Source: Hordeum vulgare subsp. vulgare (Eukaryota; Streptophyta; Magnoliopsida; Poales; Poaceae). Taken from it: 64,000 nt of DNA. The stretch is taken from the NCBI RefSeq assembly GCF_904849725.1, contig NC_058518.1, forward strand, positions 212,858,741 to 212,922,740. The letters run 5' to 3'. Made by a program: the position numbers and the translations under genes. This document shows positions 44,965-55,396 of the stretch, one piece after another. Positions within the stretch are counted from its first letter, which is position 1; every line of letters starts with the position of its first letter. Below the pieces are notes generated by a model. The model ran no database searches. It was not told the origin of the DNA and saw only the letters and a program-made list of their open reading frames with translations.

Positions 44965-46384
44965 CTACCCAAGATAAAATAACAGCCAACGAACACCAAC
45001 ACAACATGATGCAACAAACACGTGATGCATGAGATGCGAATGAAACATGCATCTCTATTCTAGTCACTTGCATATGCATGAGAAGAGAAGATAAACTTCT
45101 GGACAGAACTTGACACTAAGCTATCTTGACATGCATGAGGATGACATGAACAGGTGCATCACGAGAAAATGATGCAAAAGCATATAAAGAACGTTGAGAA
45201 CAGAGCTACGGATCAATCGGAAACTACGAAACAAGATATGGAGTCCTACGGATCAATTCCACCACAAGCACACTCCAATGGCACTCTTCTGGTATTCCCA
45301 GGTTGCCACATGATCAAACAAACAAATATAGGTGGGGTGGTGCAAAGAAAATCACCACACCACCAACAATACTATCACAAGCTTCAAAACAACTAAAACA
45401 TGCAATCTGTCCTAAACAGCATCATAGCAGTTTGTGAGCAACATGCAAAGCACCTACAGCCACCCAAATGTGCCAAACAATATATGTGGCAAAAGCTATT
45501 CAAAATCTCTACAAGCCTGAGCAAGAATATAATAGAAAGGAGTCACACACAGGAATATCTACAGGTGCTAACTTGGACAAAAATAACTGATTTCAGGGAC
45601 TTGTCTCTGAAGCATTTTGACAGCCTCCAAAACGATATCTAAAGAAAGAGAAAGTGCATGAAATTTAACAGAGAGCTGGACAAACACAAAATCTCCAACT
45701 CTCCAGTTTATTGCAAGGGCTGATTCCCAACACATGAGCTTTTGCAACCACAACAACAAGGGAAGAAAATAACAGCAGTTTCTCACACTTTGAAAATCAC
45801 AGATTTTCACCAAGCTGACAATTTCAGCCACATGTCAACTTTGACAAGGCACAAATTGCACATACAAACTCCTAAGCATAAAACAAAACTACCATGTTGT
45901 AGAGGGGTTCACCCACTATTGCCACATCAAGGATTCATCCACATAGGCTCATCACACCACATAATATAGGGACCTAAACATGGCATCAAATCAAAAAATG
46001 ACATTTCCAGAAAGTGCCCCAAAGTGAAATCTGATTCCATCAATGGTTTCCTTGGAAGATTCTACCCCAAAAACATATATAATACATGGGTAATTGCATA
46101 CAACATGTAGGCACAAAGTTGAAAGGAAAAACAACATAGAATCATATAGTCTCAAATAGTGCCATAACACATGTGGTACTCACTATTTCATCATCAAGAC
46201 ATGCGCAAGCTCACACCCACAACTCCAATGGTGACATGAGGGGTTAGCCTCATGCACATGAGCCTTAGCACATCACCACACACACATGCTTGACCACATA
46301 CACACATGCACAACCACACACAAACATGCAAGAGCTTGCCTACACCCTACTCACATGCCCAAGAGGGAAACAAGATACCTCGTT

Positions 46385-46413
46385 CATGTGTGTGTGTCAC
46401 ACACACACACATG
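46385..46413. repeat. alternating GT/CA inverted repeat
   Basis: CATGTGTGTGTGT followed by CACACACACACACATG: a hairpin-capable, purine-pyrimidine alternating tract within a wider CA-rich region (46270-46450). It is also present in the other LTR (63618-63644). Z-DNA or cruciform formation is possible but untested. Confidence 0.7.
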
Positions 46414-46609
46414 CATCACAAAAAAACACACACACACACCGTAATCCTCCTCATACATCAACACATGGCACGCTCACCTACACATGCACACTAGCTAAAA
46501 TAAGGAGGAAACCTACTGGTAGTGATGTTAGGCACCAATAGATTGCTGCCTAAGCAATGCAACAGCATACACTACTATAAAACAGCAAAATAAGAAATAA
46601 AAATAAAAA

Positions 46610-46680
46610 GGGGTGGCTTGGGATCGAACCCAAGACCTGCTAGCCACAGCAAACCTACACTACCACTACACTACTGCCCC
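46610..46680 (-). ncRNA. tRNA-like sequence 1 in the LTR of element C
   Basis: 71 bases on the minus strand with tRNA layout: GGGGCAG at the 5' end and CCACCCC at the 3' end (5 of 7 pairs), an A-box-like TAGTGTAGTGGTAG, a possible anticodon arm (TTTGC/GCAGG) and a T arm with the B box GGTTCGATCCC. The T loop is one base short. A T-rich run follows on the same strand. It looks like a tRNA-derived sequence kept in both LTRs (also 63847-63917). A working tRNA is unlikely; the Pol III boxes may still act. Confidence 0.4.
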
Positions 46681-46761
46681 TGGGCCCGACAGAGAGGGGA
46701 AGGGAAACAGGGTATGTTTCCCGTGTCGAGCTACTGTGCCACAAAACCAAGAAAACAAAAG

Positions 46762-46835
46762 GGGGCGCCACTGGGATCCAACCCACGACCTACAGCTGCG
46801 ACAAAACACCACCTACCACTCAGCTAGACGTGCGG
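46762..46835 (-). ncRNA. tRNA-like sequence 2 in the LTR of element C
   Basis: Minus strand: A box TAGCTGAGTGGTAGG (46826-46812), close to the tRNA consensus, and B box GGTTGGATCCC (46783-46773), one change from GGTTCGATCCC. The spacing suits a tRNA gene. Stems are weaker than in sequence 1. The other LTR reaches the window end before this point. Confidence 0.35.
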
Positions 46836-47498
46836 TACTTAACAAAGAGGAGGGCCTTGCTCTTTTGAGCATCCCCCTATGGACCTGATACAGGTCGACG
46901 ATGGCCGGAACAGGGGACAGCTGCCGGCGATGCTACAGTCTAAATCGAGGAGCGGCTAGTCGCGGGGAGGAAGAGGGACTCGTGGCGGATCCATTTCACA
47001 CCTAAGATCCATGAGAGGGCCACTGCGGCGACCTATCCACGTACACGGCGGCGCCGACGACACAGAGGAACCACGGCGCACATCTATGGCTCTAGGTGAG
47101 ATCTTACTGACACGGGAACGGGAGGAGATCGGCTGCTCACCCACTCGCCGAGGAGGACGCGCTTGACAGAGAGGAAGAACGGGTCGACGAGGAAGAAGAC
47201 GTTGCAGAACCAGTCGTCAAAGCATAGGAGGAAGAAGGGGTCATCGTCGACGTCGAGGAAGGAGAGGCGATCGACGTCTCCTAGCTGCGGGAACGGACTC
47301 CCCTAGTACTCCGCGAGCTCCTGGATCGATTGGAGAGGAAGACGAGGGACGGCATCGACGGCGGCGACCTCAACAGGGGTCGGCCATGGCGGAGAAGGAC
47401 CTCGGGCCACCTCCTGACGACGCCAGGGAGAGGGAGGAGGAAGATGGAAAGGAGGTGGTGGCGGCTAGGAGGAAACCTAGAGGCCGAGACGTCGAGGG

Positions 47499-47508
47499 AA
47501 TATATGGG
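47499..47508 (-). promoter_or_regulatory. probable LTR TATA box, element C
   Basis: Minus-strand CCATATATTCCC in a GC-rich region, about 810 bases into the LTR. Transcription would start near 47470, so the tRNA-like sequences and coding-like blocks would lie in the transcribed part. Confidence 0.45.
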
Positions 47509-48352
47509 GGTCGAGGGGGCCGCCTCGACGTCCGTGAAGCCACGACGTCCAGCCTCTCTCTCGCTCTCTCTTTGATACTCTGACGGAAAGCAGAGGGAAG
47601 AAGACAACGGCGTCAACAGGAGAGGAACGGGGAATGGGCTACCGCACGAGGGAAAGCAGCTAGGCCAACGAGGGGAGTTAGCCCACTCGGGTGGCGCCAA
47701 GTAAAAGAAAGAAAACCCACTTGGTTTTCCATTTAAAAACAAAAGCCAGCAACCAATAAACTCCTAGGTAATTCTATGGCTCCAAAAATAAAATAAAAAA
47801 TGACCCTGGTCATAAGGGAATTATGACCTATTTAAATAAAATGAATAGAGGATTTTTGGAGCAAAGAAATATTTACAAAACAGAATTATATAATCTGTTT
47901 TGTGAATAAATACCCCTCTTAAGCATGGTTTTAGAACACCGTAGACCTAGCACCACAACCACCAGAAAATACTCTAAATGAACTACATTTTACAAATAGG
48001 GGTAAAGCAAGTAAAACTGAACTTAAGAAAATAAAGAAGGAGAGGTTTAGTTGTAACTTGGCTTTTGGCTAAATGAGCAAAGTTGGAACCCAAGCTTTTC
48101 TCATCACTTCACACACCACATACTCATCACAAACACACATAAGATCAACACCACAACAACAAACATGGTATGTATGCTATGGATGCATGAATGCAAAGGG
48201 AAAGACAAGGCATGAGCACATGAAATAACACATGAAATGGTTCTCCATAGAACGACATCATAGACACACACATGGTAATGTTCCAAATATGGCAATGTTA
48301 CACTTGGGGCATTACAAACTCTCCACACTACAAGAAGATCTCGTCCCGAGAT

Positions 48353-48403
48353 CTAGGACTGAAAGAACTCTGAGAAATCGGAACGGAGGTGATTCTCGCG
48401 TTC
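48353..48403 (-). pseudogene. end of chromodomain of element C, separated by Tat element 4
   Basis: After the target site GAACG the minus frame reads ENHLRSDFSEFFQS and stops at 48353-48355. The chromodomain part before the insertion (54974 and right of it) ends HSDKEATWE. Together they match the chromodomain end EATWEREDYLRSEFP of element 1. The LTR start follows 36 bases further. Confidence 0.7.
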
Positions 48404-48911
48404 TGTTGGGGGTATTATCTGTTGGGTAACCTGCCCTAGTTGGGCTGGGTCACCCAAGTTGGCGAATCATCTCTAAGTGGTTCCGGCCTTGGCCCAGCGG
48501 GGCCAGGAGTCGATGACAATTCGAGACCTTCGGGAGAAGTCCATTGTTGGAAAGATCTCCAAGTCTTGGAAAGATGGCGACTTAGAGATAGGAAGAATCA
48601 CGATTGGTATAAAGGAAAGGACTCTTGTAAACCCTAAGGGCTCGACCTGTATATAAAGGTGGGTCTCAGGGAAGGAGAGGGGAGGTTCGAAATCATCAAG
48701 TGCTAGGTCAGGCGAGTTACGCCCCCTTGTAATCGAAACACCATCAAAACAAACACCAAGAAGGACGTAGGCCTTTACATCCTCACGAGGGGCCGAACCT
48801 GGGTAAATCTCTGTCTCGCTCCCACATAACCCCTTTGAGTCGCCACCAAGGTGTGATGGCTCCAACACTAAGTCCTTCCACGAGGACATCTGCCGTGACA
48901 AAACCACGATA
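48404..48911 (+). repeat. 5' LTR of Tat element 4, 508 bp
   Basis: TGTTGGGGGTATTATCTG to CCACGATA; the last CA has become TA, while the 3' LTR keeps ACGACA. TATA box at 48650. The primer site follows. Confidence 0.9.
48650..48658 (+). promoter_or_regulatory. TATA box, LTR of Tat element 4
   Basis: TATATAAAG about 246 bases into the LTR, conserved in Tat element 2. Confidence 0.75.
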
Positions 48912-48912
48912 G

Positions 48913-48932
48913 TTGGCGCCCACCGTGGGGCC
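48913..48932 (+). other. primer binding site, Tat element 4
   Basis: TTGGCGCCCACCGTGGGG directly after the LTR. Priming tRNA not assigned. Confidence 0.7.
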
Positions 48933-48999
48933 TGCGCACGGTGGAGTTGAGTTCTCAAAGGGAGCCCTACCAGGGTCCGGGAGCTACGCAGCGGGGCTC

Positions 49000-51390
49000 A
49001 TGACTCAGAGCCGCTGCGGGAAGTACTACATCAATAACTTGCTATGGGGGCCCGAGGCCGATTTGATCGAATCCGGCTACAAAATCCCCTTCGGCAATAT
49101 CAACGTCTTCATCGGCATGGTTGGATTGCCTATGCCTGAGCTGGACATCTCCTCCGACTTCGTCGAGCCGGCCAGGTACGTCCGCCCTATCGCAACGCCA
49201 AACCTAACCCGTCCGGTCTTTGTTGGGTTCACGCAGGGATCTGAGGAACCAGAACAATCGGCAACCCAGGAGACCACGCCGGTCAACACTGATGACGAAT
49301 CGTCCATGGGCGACTCAGATTCAATTGAGTCTCTACATGGGGGCTGCCTTGGGGGCTTGTCACTAGCCATGGACCCCCGAGGTTCTTGACCGGACCCACC
49401 GTCAGATCGCCGTTTACATGGCAGGGGTGACTCAGTCCTTGCCAAACCCGACAGGCGAGGATGGGGCTGGCGAAACGTCTAGAAGCCTGGCCGCGATCTT
49501 TGTGGAGTTAGCAGCGGAGATAACAAGGCTCATGGCGACCCCCATAACGTCAGAAAACCAGGACGCGATAAACACGGAGCTAACAAAACTAAGAGATGGG
49601 GTGGCATAGGCTCAGCGGGACGCTGAGGTGGAAGCCGCCAGGATCGAGACCCGGCAAGCTCAAATTACCTCTGAGGTAGCTCGCTTGAATACCAAAAACT
49701 GGCGGCTCGAAAGGCATTAGCGCGCATCTGACGCCGTCCATCAGCGGAGGCATCAGGGTCGTTTACCCCCTGATCTCAACCCGACCCGCATGTTCGACAC
49801 TCCACGAACTCTCGGGGCAGGAGACGCTCCGGGGGGAGGGCCGGGCCAGCCACCAAACCCGCCGTTTCAGCCAGCTGCGGATCGCGTTCCTCGATTCCAG
49901 ACACCTCGAGGTCACTTTTCCAACCCGGTGGACTACGTCCTTGCCGCAACTCGCCATTTAGAATCTCTTCCGATTCATGGCAACACCCCAGCTGAGGTAG
50001 AAGCAAGGAACGCCATTGAGATGTTGAAGATGGCGATGGTTCAAAACGCCCAGTTCTCACACAGCCTAGATCGGCTGCACTCCAGTCCCCTGGCAAGCCG
50101 TACCAGGAGTCGACCAGAGGACCAGCCCGCCATAAGCAGCGGACCGCGACCCTTTCCCCAGGTCAACTCGCCTGATCACCGAGACCCGCCAGGTCGGGAT
50201 CACCCGGACACCCAAGTCGCCCCGGCGCCTCTTGTCGGAAGCAGCAGACAAGTGGGGGTGCCATGCTTGGCTCCCGCCCTTCGCAATGAGCGAATGCTGA
50301 AGTATTTTAAAGGACCAAGAAAGATGCCTAATTACACCCCGGACCTTGAGCCGGCGTCATGGGTCGAGAGTTACGAAATCGCCATGGACATGCTCGATGT
50401 AAGCGAAGCAGTCTACGCCACATACTTCAGAATGATGCTCGAAGGGACGGCGCGTACTTGGTTAAAGAACTTGCCCCCAACTCCATCCAGACTTGGGCTG
50501 AATTGAAAGAGCGTTTCATCAAAAACTTCGGAGGGACCTGCAAGCGCCCGATGACAATAGTTGATTTACAGCACTGCATTCAACACCCGGATGTGTCGGC
50601 CCACCACTGGACGCGGCGGGTCGCGGAAATCATTCATTCGTCGGATGGTATCTCGGCGGCTCAGGTTGTGCTGATCCTGGAGCAGAACTGCCACTATGAG
50701 CCCTTGGTGCAGAAGTTGGGACGACTCAAGCGAAAGGTCCAAGACATGGGGGAGCTAATGGACACCCTCACTAGGCACGCTGAGGCGGACGACACCAAAG
50801 ATCCACGAGAAGATGGTGGTAAAGCCAACTCGCCAAGGAAAGGCGAGTCATCCAAAAATCATACCCGGTTCCAACGACGCGCCCGCCATAATCATGGAGC
50901 GAATGGCAAAAGAAGGAAGCAGGAAGAGTCTTCGGACTTAGTCGCCAACACCAACGCCAACAACGGAGACCAGCGCCAGAAGAAGAATAGGGGTTAAAGT
51001 GGCAAAAAGCCACGCAACTATAATGAGTTACTCAAGGGCCCCTGCCCGCACCACGCCATGGCAGACGGACCGGCGACTCACTCCTGGGAGGACTGTTACG
51101 TGATGCGGGAGTTTCGGGCGGAGGCGATCAAAAAAGGGCAAGGCGGCGACCCGGACCAACGGCAGGAACAGTTTGGCACACCTAATCAACGCCAAAACCC
51201 CTTCAGCGGCTTCCCTGAACCCGGGGCTCGGGGCGGCTCACAGCCAAGCAGTTGCCAGTATCCGGTGCATCACCAACGGCGGTATAACCCGCCGGGAGTC
51301 TTTCAACAACCACCCCCACAGGGGGCTCCGCAGGGGAAGGATGACAATGGAGGCTTGTGTAACAACCCCAAGCAATTAAGCAATGGGTAG
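49000..51390 (+). pseudogene. gag of Tat element 4
   Basis: ATG at 49000 (MTQSRCGKYYINNLLWGPE), acidic linker, stop at 49387. Then IFVELAAEITRLMATPITSE near 49500 and the gag core: VPCLAPALRNERMLKYFKGP, WVESYEIAMDMLDVSE, a frameshift near 50470, then TWAELKERFIKNFGGTCKRP and QKLGRLKRKVQDMGELMDTL. A basic segment follows (SKNHTRFQRRARHNHG), and from 51058 MADGPATHSWEDCYVMREF, which corresponds to the C-terminal gag part. Several stops. Confidence 0.8.
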
Positions 51391-51432
51391 TACCACGTTT
51401 TCACCACCAATGCCTGCAGGCGTGATAAAAAG

Positions 51433-51984
51433 GTGAGTCACCGAGCGTACAGTGTATCTGAGCCAGCACTCCCTAGATATCTCCACTGGTTCGAGCAGAC
51501 TATATCATGGAGTAGGGAGGATCACCCGCCAAGAGTTGACAATCCCGGCGACTTAGCGTTGGTCGTGGCTCCTCAAGTTGGAGGATATACCTTATCCAAG
51601 GTACTGATGGATGGTGGTAGGAGCATCAACATATTATACTTCGACACCTTTCGAAGGATGAACCTGTTGGAGAAAGATTTGATGCCCTCAACCACGGTAT
51701 TCCATGGGATTGTCCCAGGTAAATCGACGCACCCCATAGGCCGAGTTAGGCTCATAGTTGCGTTTGGAACAACTTCTAACTACACGAGTGAGTCACTTAT
51801 ATTTGAGGTGGTCAAGTTAAAAAGGCCCTATCATGCGCTGTTCGGGCGGCCGACTTACGCCCGTTTCATTGCTCGCCCCTACTATGTTTACCTTAAACTC
51901 AAGATGCCTGGTCCTAAAGGACCCATCACGGTTGATGGCGATAGGAGGATTGCAAGAGAGTGTGAAGAAGGGGATGCGGCTTAA
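51433..51984 (+). pseudogene. protease of Tat element 4
   Basis: An open frame of 183 codons: TISWSREDHPPRVDNPGDLA, SKVLMDGGRSINILYFDTFR with the D-G-G catalytic motif, and YHALFGRPTYARFIARPYYV. It ends at a TAA (51982) in GDAA, where Tat 2 reads on as GDAAYAEIACA, so the stop is secondary. Confidence 0.85.
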
Positions 51985-52059
51985 GCAGAAGTCGCCTGTG
52001 CTGCGGAGGAGCTTAAATATCACCAGGTCAATGTTGATCCAGCTGACATGTCACCTTTA

Positions 52060-53147
52060 AAGAAGCCAACGATAGATGCTGAGCCGCCCCTCAAGTTCAA
52101 ACCAACAGACGACACTAAGACAGTGGATTTCGTCCCTGGCGACTCAACCAAGCACTTCACTATCGGGGCGGGTCTAGACCCCAAATAGGAAAGCGCGCTC
52201 ATCGAATTCATCCGTGAGAATCGGTACATCTTCGCATGGAAACCTTCTGACATGCCTGGTGTGCTGAAAGAATTCGCTGAGCACCAACTTAATGTTGACC
52301 CAAAAGCAAAACCGATTCAACAATATCTTCGCAGGTTCAATGAGGAACGACGCAAGGCAATCAGGGAAGAAGTTGCCCGTCTCTTGGCCGCCGGATTCAT
52401 CGTAGAGGTCTTCCACCCCAAATGGTTGGCTAACCCGGTTCTGGTGCTCAAGAAGAACGGTACCTTCCGCATGTGCATTGATTATACAGATCTTAACACA
52501 GCTTGTACAAAGGATCCCTTCGCCCTTCCTCGTATCGATCAAATTATTGATTCAGTGGCGGGATGCGAGTGTTTGTGTTTCCTGGACGCTTATTCCGGGT
52601 ATCACCAAATCAAGATGGTTGTGGAAGATCAGGAGAAAACAGCTTTCATAACCCCCTTCGAGGCTTTTTTCTATGTGTCCATGCCATTTGGGCTCAAGAG
52701 TGCAGGGCGACTTACCAGCGCTGCATCCAAAATTGCCTCCGTGGAAAAATCGGACGCAACGTTCATGCTTACGTTGACGACATTGTGGTTAAGACTCACA
52801 GGAAGGAAACATTACTGGGAGACCTAAGGGAGACTTTTGATAATCTGCGGGTATACCACATGAAGCTTAATCCCACCAAGTGTGCCTTTGGCGTTCCTAC
52901 AGGAAAATTGTTGGGTTTCCTGGTGTCTGAGCGTGACATTGAAGCTATCCCGGACAAAACCGAGGCGGTTACTTCCCTTGGGAAACCAAAGAATATCAAT
53001 CAAGTTCAACGGATGGCGGGTCGTATTGCGGCCTTAAGTCGCTTCAGAAGCCGTCTGGGAGAAAAGGCTATTCCCCTTTATCAATTCCTTAAGAAATCTG
53101 ACCATTTTGTTTGGACAGACGAAGCCAACGAAGCTTTGAAGCCTTAA
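52060..53147 (+). pseudogene. reverse transcriptase of Tat element 4
   Basis: A TAG near 52186, then IEFIRENRYIFAWKPSDMPG, RFNEERRKAIREEVARLLAA, DYTDLNTACTKDPFALPRID and EDQEKTAFITPFEAFFYVSM. A frameshift after the MPFGLKSAG-type motif (near 52705) leads to GRNVHAYVDDIVVKTHRKET with the catalytic Y-V-D-D, then KNINQVQRMAGRIAALSRFR. A second frameshift lies near 53143. Confidence 0.85.
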
Positions 53148-54233
53148 AACAGCAGCTGGTCAACCCGCCGGTTTTGGCTGCCCCGACTGAGAAAGAGCCC
53201 ATGCTTCTGTGTATTACGGAAAACTCCAAAGCGGTGAGTGTGGCATTGGTCGTCGAAAGGAAGGAGGAAGGGAAGGAATATCCAGTGCAATGCCCGGTGT
53301 ATTTCATTAGCGAGGTGCTAACTCTCTCCAAGCAGCGATACCCACACTGGCAGAAGTTAGTTTATGGGGTCTTTATGGCAAGCCGAAAGCTCAAACATTA
53401 TTTCCAAGAGCATCCCATCACGGTGGTTAGCTCCGCTCCCCTCGGGGACATCATCCAAAATCGGGAAGCGATAGGGCGAATCGCCAAGTGGGCAATCGAA
53501 CTCGGGCCGCACCACGTGCTATACACCCCTCGCACGGCTATCAAGTCTCAGGCCTTGGTTGATTTCGTCAACGATTGGACCGAGTTATAGATCCCGGAAG
53601 ACAGGCCTGACCTTACATACTGGACTATTTATTTTGACGGGTCTAGGCAATTGGAAGGATCGGGGGCTGGCGTGGTGCTGATATCACCTCAAGGAGACAA
53701 ATTCTGCTATGTCCTCCGACTCATGTTTCCATGTACCAACAACACTGTGGAATACGAAGCTTTACTTCATGGCTTGCGACTCGCCAAGGAGATGAACCTT
53801 ACACGGGTTAGATGTTTTGGCGATTCTGATTTGGTGGCTCAGCAAGTTTCAGGTACTTGGGATTCTCGGGACCCCCTGATGGCGGCTTACATGAGGGTTG
53901 TGTCTGATGTGGCGGGTCACTTCCATGGCTATCAGGTCGATCATATCGACCGGCGCCTTAACGAAGCAGCTGATGCCCTTTCACGTCTCGGTTCGCAGCA
54001 TAAGCCGGTTCCCCCCAATGTCTTTCTCGATACTCTGCATAATCCTTCCGTAAAGTTACCCTTGGAGGAGGAGTTGGCAATACCAGATCCTGAATCTCAG
54101 TTCGTGGCGGCTCTCCATGTTACCCCGGATTGGGTTCTTCCGTATCTGGCCTATCTCGCCCGAGGTGAGTTACCTTCGGATGAAGTATTGGCTCGCCATC
54201 GTTCAGCGAAGCAAATCCATGGTGATCATCAAT
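53111..54233 (+). pseudogene. two RNase H regions of Tat element 4
   Basis: First region, 53111-53590: VNPPVLAAPTEKEPMLLCIT to FVNDWTEL, without the D-E-D-D residues. This is the degenerate ancestral RNase H known from Tat elements. A TAG at 53588 precedes the second region: WTIYFDGSRQLEGSGAGVVL (D), TNNTVEYEALLHGLRLAKEM (E), RCFGDSDLVAQQVSGTWDSR (D) and RLNEAADALSRLGS (D). All four catalytic residues are present. A second, archaeal-type RNase H is the hallmark of the Tat lineage. Confidence 0.85.
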
Positions 54234-54738
54234 GACGAATTATATAAACGAAGCACTTCTGGGGTTTTCCAAAGATGTGTTTCCTCTGAAGAGGGATGCG
54301 TAATTCTAAACGACATTCATTTCGGAGATTGTGGGCATCACGCCGGGTCACGTCCTTAGTTTCAAAAGCGTTTCGTCATGGTTTCTTCTGGTTGACGGCC
54401 CATGCAGATGCAGAGGAGATAGTTCGTCGATGTGACGGATGCCAGCGTTATGGACGACAGGCCCATGTGCCGGCTTAAGAACTAAGGATGATACCCATCA
54501 CATGGCCTTTCGCGGTCTGGGGGTTAGACATGGTTGGCCCCTTTAAGATGTCGTCCAACAAAAAAACTCATCTGCTGGTGGCGGTTGATAAGTTTACCAA
54601 GTGGGTTGAAGCAGAACCTGTTGGAGCTTGCGATGCGGAGACAACGGTCAAATTCTTGAAAATTTTGATCTTCCGGTTCGGATATCCACACAACATTATT
54701 ACTGACAATGGAACTAATCTGTCTCAAGGAGCGATGCA
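54234..54738 (+). pseudogene. integrase of Tat element 4, truncated
   Basis: Zinc-binding region CVSSEEGCVILNDIHFGDCG with HHAGSR and IVRRCDGCQRYGRQ (frame slip near 54355, TAA at 54477). Core: VWGLDMVGPFKMSSNKKTHL (first D) and NIITDNGTNLSQGAMQEV (second D), then the sequence changes directly into LTR at 54739. The catalytic E and the C-terminal module are deleted. Confidence 0.85.
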
Positions 54739-54968
54739 GGAGGTTAGAAATCATCAAGTGCTAGGTCAGGCGAGTTACGCCCCCTTGTAATCGAAACACC
54801 ATCAATACAAACACCAAGAGGACGTAGGCCTTTACCTCCTCACGAGGGGCCGAACCTGGGTAAATCTCTGTCTCGCTCCCACATAACCCCTTTGAGTCGC
54901 CACCAGGGTGCGATGGCTCCAACACTAAGTCCTTTCACGAGGACATCTGCCGTGACAAAACCACGACA
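54739..54968 (+). repeat. partial 3' LTR of Tat element 4
   Basis: Corresponds to 48681-48911 of the 5' LTR. The junction word GGAGGTT is shared by both parents (5' LTR at 48681; integrase context before 54739), a seven-base microhomology. Confidence 0.9.
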
Positions 54969-54973
54969 CGTTC

Positions 54974-55396
54974 CCAAGTGGCCTCTTTATCGGAATGTTG
55001 TGATCATTACACCTTGAGAAACTTGATTGACTTGTTGCGGGTCGTGCGCTCAGTCGTCTCGAGAACTGCAGCTGGATGCTGATGATAGGATAGGTCGGGT
55101 TGAAGGTCGATATCTTGAAGATCAACTGTGCGTTCGGGAGTCTTGAAGCATCTTCGGAGTTGAGAGACATGGAACACGTCATGCACATTTGCGAAGTTTG
55201 AAGGGAGCTCAAGTTGATACGCAAGGTCGCCTCTCTTGCCAACAAATCTGAAAGGACCAATGAAATAAGGAGCAAGCTTGCCTTTGATGCCAAAATGTTG
55301 TGTGCCCTTCATAGGAGACACTTTGAGATAGACGAAGTCATCGAGCTCATAAGACATGTCACGATGCTTGCTATCATAGTAGCTCTTATGACGGGA
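54974..55396 (-). pseudogene. integrase C-terminus and chromodomain start, element C
   Basis: Minus frame from about 55357: DDFVYLKVSPMKGTQHFGIK, GKLAPYFIGPFRFVGKRGDL and VFHVSQLRRC are the Ty3-type integrase C-terminal module. RNKSIKFLKV begins the chromodomain, interrupted by a TAA (55007-55009, where element 1 has Q), and WSQHSDKEATWE is cut by Tat element 4 at 54973. Confidence 0.85.

Larger units (their letters stand above)
43302..48316 (-). repeat. 3' LTR of element C, 5015 bp
   Basis: The minus strand starts TGTAATGCCCCAAGTG at 48316 and ends CTTAGTCGTTACA at 43302. Both ends agree with the internal boundaries: the primer-site side in the right copy and the end of the coding region here. 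It includes a TATA box (about 47500), two tRNA-like sequences, CA-rich microsatellites and two coding-like blocks. Compared with the right copy it lacks about 24 bases near 43470, about 32 near 44480 and about 37 near 45600. Confidence 0.85.
48404..54968 (+). mobile_element. Tat-type Ty3/gypsy retrotransposon 4, nested in element C
   Basis: Ends TGTTGGGGGTATTA and CCACGACA, flanked on both sides by CGTTC (48399-48403 and 54969-54973), a perfect five-base target duplication. Order: LTR, primer site, gag, protease, RT, two RNase H regions, truncated integrase, partial 3' LTR. A deletion removed the second half of integrase, the 3' region and the first part of the 3' LTR. The surviving 230 bases of the 3' LTR differ from the 5' LTR at 7 positions and one indel, about 3%. 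Confidence 0.9.

Noticed and set aside
46270..46500. CA-rich tandem stretch considered as a CRISPR-like array
   Set aside because: Simple dinucleotide microsatellites without constant repeats and unique spacers, in a plant LTR.
46610..46680. Functional tRNA gene
   Set aside because: Acceptor stem has two mismatches and the T loop is one base short; kept only as tRNA-like.
47281..47742. 153-codon minus-strand ORF at the LTR promoter of element C
   Set aside because: It spans the TATA box, so it cannot be translated as a whole from the LTR transcript; GC-rich chance frame more likely.
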